From assembly GCA_964400865.1 (NCBI GenBank), contig CAYNWG010000025.1, positions 1-12,381 on the forward strand: a stretch of DNA of 12,381 nt. Reading direction: 5' to 3'. This stretch comes from DAOQVB01 sp964400865 (GTDB lineage: Bacteria > Patescibacteriota > Microgenomatia > UBA1400 > PJMF01). The translations under genes were made by a program, and so were the position numbers. The notes under the pieces are model-generated. The model did not search any database, had not been told where the DNA came from, and saw only the letters and a list, made by a program, of their open reading frames with translations. Of this stretch, positions 1 to 5,600 are shown in pieces (position 1 is the first letter of the stretch; every line of letters begins with the position of its first letter).

Positions 1-29
1 ACACCCTTTGCTCTACTGAAGGTACGCCT

Positions 30-1841
30 ATGCCACAAAAATTACGTAACATCGCTATTATTGCTCACGTTGACCATGGTAAAACCACTCTAGTGGATGC
101 CATGTTTAAACAAACGAGTACATTTGCGATTCATCAAAAAGAAAACCAACAAACTACTATTTTGGATAGTAACGAACTGGAGCGAGAACGCGGTGTAACA
201 ATTTTAGCCAAAAATACTGCTGTATTTTGGCATGACTACAAGATTAATATTTTAGATACTCCGGGTCATGCTGATTTTTCTGGTGAAGTAGAACGCGTTT
301 TAAACATGGCAGATGGTTGCATTTTACTCGTCGATGCTGCCGAAGGTGTGTTGTCACAAACTCGTTTTGTGCTTCAGCTCGCTCTACAACTTGGTTTGTT
401 ACCCATTGTGGTGATTAACAAGGTTGATAGAAAAGATCAGCGCGTGAAGGAAGTTGAAGGAGAAATTGCTGATTTATTTTTAGATTTGGCTCATACCTCC
501 GAACAACTTGATTTTCCTACTCTATATGCTCGTGGATTTGAAGGCATTGTGGGTAAACAGTTAGAGGAATTACCAGATTATTCCATGAAAATCACCGATA
601 GTGATTCACTGACTCCACTATTCGAAACTATTGTTTCGGTAGTCCCCGAGCCACGTGGTATCGCGGTGGGTGGGTTGCAGATGCAAATCAATTCACTCGA
701 ATCAGATGACTATATTGGTACGTTGGCGATTGGTCGAGTCTTTCGTGGGCAGATAAAACGAGGACAAGCTGTAGTTATAATAAACAGCGATGGTAAACAA
801 CGATCAGCTAGAATTGAGCACTTATTTGTATTTGCAGGATTGAATCGCCAGCCGGTGGAAGAAGCTCAAATGGGCGAAATAGTGGCAGTGGCGGGGATTC
901 CAAAACCACATATTGGTGAAACTATTGCTGATGTTTTGGAACCAGAAGCATTAGCCGCATTATCGATTAGTGAGCCCACAGTAAAAATGCAGATGAGTGT
1001 CAATACTTCACCATTCTCTGGACGTGATGCACAGTTTTCCACCTCCAGACAGTTGCGCGACAGATTGGAAAAAGAAATAGAGACCAACGTAGGCTTACGC
1101 TTACTTCCAGGAGCCACTGCAGAATCAGTGGTGCTCGTGGGTCGAGGTGAACTTCATTTATCGATATTAATCGAAACGATGCGACGCGAAGGGTATGAAT
1201 TCTCTCTTTCAAAACCAGAAGTAGTGACCAAAGAAATAGATGGACAAACAATGGAGCCTTGGGAAACTGTCACGATCGATATTACTCAAGCCAGAACCGG
1301 TACCATCACTACAGCGATGGCACAGCGTAGAGCAATTTTGCATAATATGCACCAGACCAAAAGTGGGGTGCGGTTTAGTTATGAAATTGCCACTGCTAAT
1401 CTCATCGGTTTTCGCAGTGAATTATTAACAACCACTTCTGGCGAAGGTGTTTTGCATAGTAATTTTTTAGAATTTAGACCAATGGGTTTCCAAAAGAGTT
1501 TTGATCGTGGAGGGGCACTGATCGCAAGTCACCAGGGTATGGTAACCGCCTATGCTCTAGAAAAAGCCCAAGATCGCGGCGTTTTATTTGTTGATCCTGG
1601 TGCAGAAGTTTATATTGGTCAGGTCGTAGGTATTTCTAAACGCTCAGAAGACATGCAATTTAATGTAGCTAAGGGTAAAAAATTGACGAATATGCGCGCT
1701 TCCAGTGCTGATGCAACCGTTGTGTTGACACCAAGTTGGAAACCATCGCTCGAACAATATCTCACTCTCATTGGACCTGATGAATTACTTGAAGTTACAC
1801 CAACTACATTAAGACTACGAAAAAAACAGTTGCAACAATAA
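30..1841 (+). CDS. typA: GTP-binding translation factor TypA/BipA
   Basis: Ribosome-associated translational GTPase of the EF-G/LepA superfamily, thought to help 50S assembly and translation under stress or cold. At 603 residues it matches the family's usual 600-615. The G domain is at the N terminus: P-loop AHVDHGKTT (12-20), switch I ERERGVTI (51-58), G3 DTPGH (76-80) with the catalytic His80, and G4 NKVD (130-133). A beta-barrel domain follows at about 200-290, then EF-G III/V-like domains including GRGELHLSIL, then the BipA-specific C-terminal domain (about 485-603). The G5 element is odd: where family members usually read YASALNG, this one reads YARGFEG (166-172). The ATG at 30 has GAAGG (18-22) seven bases upstream, which supports this start; the frame stays open to the window edge, so a longer form cannot be excluded. 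The gene ends 16 bases from a convergent neighbour. The family assignment is near certain. Confidence 0.97.
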   Translation: MPQKLRNIAIIAHVDHGKTTLVDAMFKQTSTFAIHQKENQQTTILDSNELERERGVTILAKNTAVFWHDYKINILDTPGHADFSGEVERVLNMADGCILLVDAAEGVLSQTRFVLQLALQLGLLPIVVINKVDRKDQRVKEVEGEIADLFLDLAHTSEQLDFPTLYARGFEGIVGKQLEELPDYSMKITDSDSLTPLFETIVSVVPEPRGIAVGGLQMQINSLESDDYIGTLAIGRVFRGQIKRGQAVVIINSDGKQRSARIEHLFVFAGLNRQPVEEAQMGEIVAVAGIPKPHIGETIADVLEPEALAALSISEPTVKMQMSVNTSPFSGRDAQFSTSRQLRDRLEKEIETNVGLRLLPGATAESVVLVGRGELHLSILIETMRREGYEFSLSKPEVVTKEIDGQTMEPWETVTIDITQARTGTITTAMAQRRAILHNMHQTKSGVRFSYEIATANLIGFRSELLTTTSGEGVLHSNFLEFRPMGFQKSFDRGGALIASHQGMVTAYALEKAQDRGVLFVDPGAEVYIGQVVGISKRSEDMQFNVAKGKKLTNMRASSADATVVLTPSWKPSLEQYLTLIGPDELLEVTPTTLRLRKKQLQQ

Positions 1842-1857
1842 ATTGCGAACCAAAATA

Positions 1858-3585
1858 TTAATTTGCCTTGACTCGTTTTAAATTATCATTGAAAACGAAA
1901 CTGAGCGGATCGAGCGAAACAGCTTTTTCCAATTGAGTGATGGCATCAGTTTTTTGACCAAGATATGCGTAGGATAACCCCAAGTTGTTGTAGCACCAGC
2001 CGTACTGGGGATCATAGTCAACACATTTGAGTGAGTAAGTCTTCATTTGCTCAAAATTACCGCGATCTGCACTAATAGCGCCGAGCGTAACATACGGTGC
2101 TGCATATGCTTCTTTTAATGTTGCAGCCCTCAGTAACAGCGGTTCCGCCTCAGTGCTCTTTCCTAGCTTGTAGGTATGCAAACCCATCCAATAATTAGCG
2201 TACGCTTTATCTTCATCTGTTTCTGCCAGAGATAGAGATTTTGTAGCCATGGCGAGTCCCTCGGTGTATTTTCCTTGATTAAACAACAACTTTGCTTCAT
2301 GAATGGAGGTTATATATGCATTGTTTTTACCAGTTGCTGCCTCACTGACTGTGGGATTTGTTAAATAGGTAATAATGTAACCGAGTAATTCTGACGCATT
2401 TTCAACTGATTCAATCTCGACGACATCTGAAGGAGCTTGAATTGGCGTAACTTGATTATAGTTTGAAAGTTCAATTACAATATGTGGTCCTATATTGCCT
2501 TTTGGAAACCAACGCACAAGTTGTAAGGGGTTCTCTGCTGCAGATATAAAAGGGCTAATCAATTCATCCTCTTCTGCTTGTTTATTTTCAGTAAGAATGG
2601 TGATAATACTTTCGGGCACCGTCAGCGTTATCAAGTGTGGTGTGTGTAATTTTTTATCTACAACAATTGTGAGCACATCTCCATTTGTTGAAGCTGATTG
2701 GTTGATAGCATCAATCAGGCGATTGAGTTCAGCTATATCAATAGAAAAATCTCTGTCCTTCAAATCCTCAAGGAATGAAACTATAGCGCCATTTTCTAGA
2801 CTCATAGTGTAGTGAGCGTACTCTTGGTCATTTATTTTCATTGCTGGCTCATAGGAATTAATTTTTGTACCAAGTGCGAAAATAATAAAGAATTCAAAAG
2901 GTGAAATCGTATATTCTGATTCTTCTGTAGAAGATGTTGAGCTTGACTGGGAATAATGTGCCCAGCTGGAGCCATTGATTACCGGTTGTATGGCGGCCAA
3001 CGCGGGGTCGTCTTGTAAGTATGGTTCAAAGGTAAGCAATTGATTGTACATTTGGGTCATATGAGAATTAGTTGGTTTAAGGTACTCATCGGTTTCGCTC
3101 ACAATTGTATCCACAGTGGTGGTCACAATCTGATTTAGGTCACCTTGAGTTGTGTAGATAATCTTGCTGGCACTCAGTGCTGAGTTTTCATAGAATCGAT
3201 CGCCGTCAAAAGTTAGTGTTGATTGGTTAATCAGGGGCAAATCTGCTCGGAAATGAAATGATTCGGCAGCAACAAGATTTGAAAAAGCTGTCGCTAAGTA
3301 CCAGCGTGGACGGATGAATGTCCAATACACATTGATGGCGGCAGTGAGTACCAAGATGAAACCCAATGCTAATGCGGATAAAAAAATATTGCGCAGCGTA
3401 TGTGACTCAGGACCAGTTGTAACAGTTGTGTTTTGAGAAGTGTAATATTGAGGAGGCGTTGCTGGTTCAATTATTGGCGAAACTTGGTTTGGAGACGGAG
3501 GCAGGGGTGGAAATGGAGCTGAAATAAGGGGCGGAGCAGGGTTTGCTGTTTCGCCAACCAACTTAACAGGAGAAGTATCATCCAT
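1858..3585 (-). CDS. membrane-anchored protein with C-terminal TPR repeats
   Basis: This 575-residue protein has three visible parts. Residues 1-60 are a proline-rich, probably disordered cytoplasmic tail. One hydrophobic segment at about 67-91 is followed by Arg, Pro and Arg. The large remainder is probably outside the membrane. The middle region (about 95-415) has the pattern of LolA/LppX-like lipoprotein-carrier folds: a sensitive-to-expression style AESFHFRADLP opening, a W-A-H-Y element near the middle and an NDQEYAHYTMSL strand. I infer this fold from pattern only. About four TPR units fill 423-570, with typical YNNLGLSYAYLGQ and A-x-x-x-LDP motifs, which suggests protein-protein contact. 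It is the last gene of a three-gene minus-strand operon, 44 bases after the small lipoprotein gene. No clear Shine-Dalgarno precedes the ATG. It may be an envelope scaffold or lipid/peptide-binding protein; the actual function is unknown. Confidence 0.85.
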   Translation of the reverse strand: MDDTSPVKLVGETANPAPPLISAPFPPLPPSPNQVSPIIEPATPPQYYTSQNTTVTTGPESHTLRNIFLSALALGFILVLTAAINVYWTFIRPRWYLATAFSNLVAAESFHFRADLPLINQSTLTFDGDRFYENSALSASKIIYTTQGDLNQIVTTTVDTIVSETDEYLKPTNSHMTQMYNQLLTFEPYLQDDPALAAIQPVINGSSWAHYSQSSSTSSTEESEYTISPFEFFIIFALGTKINSYEPAMKINDQEYAHYTMSLENGAIVSFLEDLKDRDFSIDIAELNRLIDAINQSASTNGDVLTIVVDKKLHTPHLITLTVPESIITILTENKQAEEDELISPFISAAENPLQLVRWFPKGNIGPHIVIELSNYNQVTPIQAPSDVVEIESVENASELLGYIITYLTNPTVSEAATGKNNAYITSIHEAKLLFNQGKYTEGLAMATKSLSLAETDEDKAYANYWMGLHTYKLGKSTEAEPLLLRAATLKEAYAAPYVTLGAISADRGNFEQMKTYSLKCVDYDPQYGWCYNNLGLSYAYLGQKTDAITQLEKAVSLDPLSFVFNDNLKRVKAN

Positions 3586-3629
3586 ATCAATAACGATAGC
3601 AGTAATTCTGATTGCTAGGCAAGTAGCAT

Positions 3630-3872
3630 CTAGAGATCACTAAAATCTTCTTCTAGCACTTTGAAATTAGTTAGTTCTTGGTTTAAATCATTGAGGTCTG
3701 TAGATTCAGATTGAGGTTGTTGCAGTTGAGCTTCTTCTTGTAGCTCAATTGTTGATCCAGTAGCTGGGGTTGTTTGGTCTACCGAATTTTTATTTACGAC
3801 GCTACAAGCAGTCACAAGAATACTACAGAGTATAAGCAATGAGCCAGTGGTGATCACACGTCTTACAGTCAT
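3630..3872 (-). CDS. small secreted lipoprotein, function unknown
   Basis: An 80-residue predicted lipoprotein. The N terminus has Arg4-Arg5, a hydrophobic stretch (6-21) and a lipobox V-T-A-C with the acceptor Cys at 23, so the mature lipoprotein would be only about 58 residues. The tail is polar and rich in Gln, Glu, Asp, Ser and Thr with no recognisable domain, so it is probably a flexible or partner-binding peptide. The ATG lies two bases after the stop of the upstream coiled-coil gene, and an AGGA sits about eight bases before it, inside the end of that gene, so translation is probably coupled. The lipobox and the tight operon position support a real gene despite its size. The role is unknown; co-expression with two other envelope proteins suggests a shared complex. 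Confidence 0.75.
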   Translation of the reverse strand: MTVRRVITTGSLLILCSILVTACSVVNKNSVDQTTPATGSTIELQEEAQLQQPQSESTDLNDLNQELTNFKVLEEDFSDL

Positions 3873-3874
3873 AT

Positions 3875-4495
3875 TTATTTATCCTGATTTTGAATTTGTA
3901 CTAACATACCGACGGCTAAATGGAGCATATCGCGAGCTGTTTTAAAATCCTCTCTGCTGGCTTCAGCGAGATCTTTGGCGGATAGAGCAATTTCTCGTTG
4001 AGTTTCGTACGTGGCTGGGTCAATGGTGCGAAACTGACTAACGGCATCGGTTCCTTTGTTTTGTGCCGAAGTAATGTATAACCTGGCTTCTGTCACTTTT
4101 GCTAGGGCTTCTGTTGTGTTTTTACCGTTTTGACTCATCGTTTGAGCTCTGGTTTCTATCCGACTTGCTACATTGAGTAGTTGTTTGGCGTACAAGGCAA
4201 ATCGACGCTCAAGCCTTTCAGTATGCTGCTGGGCAAAGTCTGCCCGACGCTCTTGCAATTGCGTCCTCACTTCCTCACGTTTTTCTTCAAATTGATTGAT
4301 TCGTTGTTCAGTCAATGTCACTCTTGCTTCCTGTTTTTCCTGTCGAAGCTGTTCAATTTCTGTTGTTCGAACTGTATTTTGAGCTCTCGTTGGGGAACTG
4401 TCTTCATCTGTTAGGGCAAAGGCAGATGAGTAAATTGAAGTATGCGGTATGAGTGCAAACACAGTGATTGCTACAAATTTTGTAAATTTATTCAT
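3875..4495 (-). CDS. secreted coiled-coil protein
   Basis: A 206-residue exported protein. A Sec signal peptide is visible: Lys3 and Lys6, a hydrophobic core at about 7-20 and an A-F-A cleavage site after residue 27. The mature part is almost all predicted helix. Residues about 40-110 are rich in Glu, Arg and Gln with heptad-like spacing (a long coiled coil), followed by Ala/Thr-rich helices to the end. Proteins of this build, with signal peptide, charged coiled coil and repeated T-E-A-R-L/A-K-x-L-A motifs, are frequent in Patescibacteria and have no assigned function. The start is well supported: AAGGAG at 4507-4502 lies seven bases before the ATG. It is the first gene of the envelope operon and is preceded by a promoter and a perfect inverted repeat. 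It could be periplasmic or surface-attached; there is no enzymatic motif. Confidence 0.85.
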   Translation of the reverse strand: MNKFTKFVAITVFALIPHTSIYSSAFALTDEDSSPTRAQNTVRTTEIEQLRQEKQEARVTLTEQRINQFEEKREEVRTQLQERRADFAQQHTERLERRFALYAKQLLNVASRIETRAQTMSQNGKNTTEALAKVTEARLYITSAQNKGTDAVSQFRTIDPATYETQREIALSAKDLAEASREDFKTARDMLHLAVGMLVQIQNQDK

Positions 4496-4507
4496 GTAGT
4501 GCTCCTT

Positions 4508-4526
4508 TTGTGTACATAATACACAA
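4508..4526. repeat. perfect inverted repeat, candidate operator or leader hairpin
   Basis: The sequence reads TTGTGTA-CATAA-TACACAA: 7-base arms that pair perfectly around a 5-base centre. It lies between the predicted -10 box (4531-4536) and the Shine-Dalgarno (4502-4507) of the envelope operon, and its edge touches the Shine-Dalgarno. In DNA it would be a dimeric-repressor site around +1 to +20; in RNA it would be a hairpin directly before the ribosome binding site. It is too AT-rich, and lacks a T-run, to be a terminator. Confidence 0.55.
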
Positions 4527-4530
4527 TCTA

Positions 4531-4558
4531 GTTATAGCACTTTCTCTGTGGTAATCAA
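4531..4558 (-). promoter_or_regulatory. predicted promoter of the envelope operon
   Basis: Read on the minus strand, TTGATT (4558-4553) is followed by a 16-base spacer and TATAAC (4536-4531). TGC stands directly before the -10, giving an extended -10 element. The expected transcription start is near 4524, so the leader would be about 28 bases and would contain the inverted repeat and the AAGGAG site. This is motif evidence only. Confidence 0.5.
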
Positions 4559-4572
4559 AATATTTGTTTAAC

Positions 4573-4601
4573 TTGACAGATTAGCAATAGTGTAGTCTGA
4601 T
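4573..4601 (+). promoter_or_regulatory. predicted promoter for the flavin-fold/receiver pair
   Basis: A perfect -35 TTGACA (4573-4578) is followed by 17 bases and a weaker -10 TCTGAT (4596-4601, four of six consensus bases). The start would fall near 4608, which is after the GTG at 4605 and about 15 bases before the ATG at 4623. It is oriented away from the envelope operon promoter, and about 15 bases separate the two -35 boxes. Confidence 0.45.
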
Positions 4602-4622
4602 GAAGTGAGACAAAAAGACTTC

Positions 4623-5084
4623 ATGGTTAAACACTACTCCAAATTACAAACGCTCACCTTCCTTCGAAAAATTTCAGTTATGAATTTGGCCGTTTCAATT
4701 AACAATAAACCAATATCTTCAGTTTTACTCTTTCATGTGGATGATGACTTCACTTTTTATTTTGGAACCCACAACGATAGTTATAAAGCTGAAGCAATAC
4801 GTAAGAATCCAAATGTTAGTTTATCTGTATGGGAACATAAGAAAATGTTGGTTCAGGCCGATGGTGTAGCCGAGGAAATTTTGGAACCAGTAACAGTGGA
4901 CCTTGTGTTGGATGATATTGTAACGGCGACAAATAATATTAAAGATTTTTGGCCACCCGTTTTAAGAATCAGAGGAAATGGTTATGCGGTTTTTAGTATC
5001 AAAACTACTTGGATGAGAGCTTTAGATTTACAAAGTGATGCAATCTCAGAAAAGGAATTACCCTTTACGATGATTGTGGAGTAA
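4623..5084 (+). CDS. pyridoxamine 5'-phosphate oxidase-like flavin-fold protein
   Basis: A 153-residue protein of the PNPOx-like split-barrel class, whose members bind FMN, F420 or haem and carry out redox or sensing roles. The pattern is typical: an N-terminal helix, a first strand M-N-L-A-V-S, a strand S-S-V-L-L-F-H-V followed by acidic D-D-D, F-Y-F-G-T, then K-A-E-A-I-R-K-N-P-N-V-S-L-S-V-W, which is the family's hallmark 'K..NL..NP.V.L.V' segment. The C-terminal half (D-G-V-A-E-E-I through G-N-G-Y-A-V-F-S-I) completes the barrel. The substrate and cofactor cannot be told. I chose ATG 4623 because the predicted promoter would start transcription after an in-frame GTG at 4605 (159 residues); neither start has a good Shine-Dalgarno. 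The receiver gene begins five bases after the stop, so the two are co-transcribed. Confidence 0.85.
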   Translation: MVKHYSKLQTLTFLRKISVMNLAVSINNKPISSVLLFHVDDDFTFYFGTHNDSYKAEAIRKNPNVSLSVWEHKKMLVQADGVAEEILEPVTVDLVLDDIVTATNNIKDFWPPVLRIRGNGYAVFSIKTTWMRALDLQSDAISEKELPFTMIVE

Positions 5085-5089
5085 GAGTC

Positions 5090-5464
5090 ATGGCAACAGT
5101 AAGAAAAATTCTCTTAGTCGAAGACGACATCTTTTTGGTGCGGGTATATGAAAATATGATGCCGACTGATCAATTTGTAGTTGATTACGTTACTGATGGC
5201 GCAGATGTTGCAGCAAAAGTGGCTCAAACAAGCTATGACTTGATACTGCTTGATTTGGTAATGCCCAAAAAAGATGGGTTCACAGTACTTAAAGAACTTA
5301 AGGCAAATAAAAAAACTCAACACATTCCCGTATTTGTGTTGTCCAAGATGAGCTCCAAGGAAGATATTGACCTGATTGCGCAACTAGGAGCAGAGAAATT
5401 TCTTAGTAAAACCGAATACTCATTTGCAGAAGTAATCAAACTAATTATTGAGAGGTTGAAATAA
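5090..5464 (+). CDS. single-domain response regulator (CheY-like receiver)
   Basis: A 124-residue stand-alone receiver domain with no output domain. Phosphorylation-site residues are in place: acidic pair Asp12-Asp13 after I-L-L-V-E, phosphoacceptor Asp55 in L-L-D-L-V-M-P, Ser85 at the conserved Ser/Thr position, and Lys107 in F-L-S-K-T. It should therefore be phosphorylatable by a histidine kinase, none of which is encoded here. Length is normal for CheY/Spo0F-type proteins, which act by binding partners or relaying phosphate. The ATG is preceded by GGAG (5078-5081) that overlaps the end of the flavin-fold gene, with eight bases of spacing, indicating a two-gene operon. The link to the PNPOx-like protein may be functional, for example a redox input, but that is inference. 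Confidence 0.93.
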   Translation: MATVRKILLVEDDIFLVRVYENMMPTDQFVVDYVTDGADVAAKVAQTSYDLILLDLVMPKKDGFTVLKELKANKKTQHIPVFVLSKMSSKEDIDLIAQLGAEKFLSKTEYSFAEVIKLIIERLK

Positions 5465-5469
5465 CGATG

Positions 5470-5490
5470 GAGTTATAATTGCGATAACTC
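5470..5490. repeat. inverted repeat after the receiver gene
   Basis: GAGTTAT-AATTGCG-ATAACTC forms a perfect 7-base stem with a 7-base loop, starting five bases after the receiver stop codon. No T-run follows, so it is at best a weak terminator or a 3'-end stabilising hairpin; it could also be a protein-binding site. The rest of the gap to 5557 shows no gene. Confidence 0.4.
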
Positions 5491-5557
5491 ATTTAATAAA
5501 AGAAAAGATGGCGAAGGATTAGTGAGCTACATTTTTTTGATGGAGCAAATGTTTAGT

Positions 5558-5587
5558 TAGACAAGCTGCTCAAGATCAACTTATACT
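5558..5587 (+). promoter_or_regulatory. predicted promoter of the two-domain protease-like gene
   Basis: TAGACA (5558-5563), an 18-base spacer and TATACT (5582-5587, five of six consensus bases). Transcription would start near 5594, about six bases before the ATG at 5601, leaving no space for a Shine-Dalgarno, and none is seen. The transcript would be nearly leaderless. Confidence 0.5.
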
Positions 5588-5600
5588 GGTCAATACAGTT

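Noticed and set aside
1..29. End of an upstream gene before typA
   Set aside because: One frame hits TGA at 17-19, which would fit a preceding gene's stop, but five codons are too few to support a call.
866..1428. Short frames on either strand inside typA
   Set aside because: They are out-of-frame or antisense readings of a highly conserved gene with no motifs or ribosome sites.
3611..3631. Imperfect stem between the lipoprotein and TPR genes (GCTA/TAGC with a bulge)
   Set aside because: Only four contiguous pairs plus a bulged extension; not distinguishable from chance.
4605..4622. GTG start at 4605 for the PNPOx-like gene
   Set aside because: The predicted transcription start is downstream of this GTG and no ribosome site precedes it; ATG 4623 still contains the whole domain. 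Kept as an alternative.
5474..5479. Perfect TATAAT after the receiver gene
   Set aside because: No -35 at a workable distance, no TGn extension, and only tiny reading frames follow before 5558; it is inside the inverted repeat and is probably coincidental.
5470..5538. Intrinsic terminator after the receiver gene
   Set aside because: The 7-base stem is AT-rich and not followed by a T-run; the later run of T at 5532-5538 has no stable stem before it.
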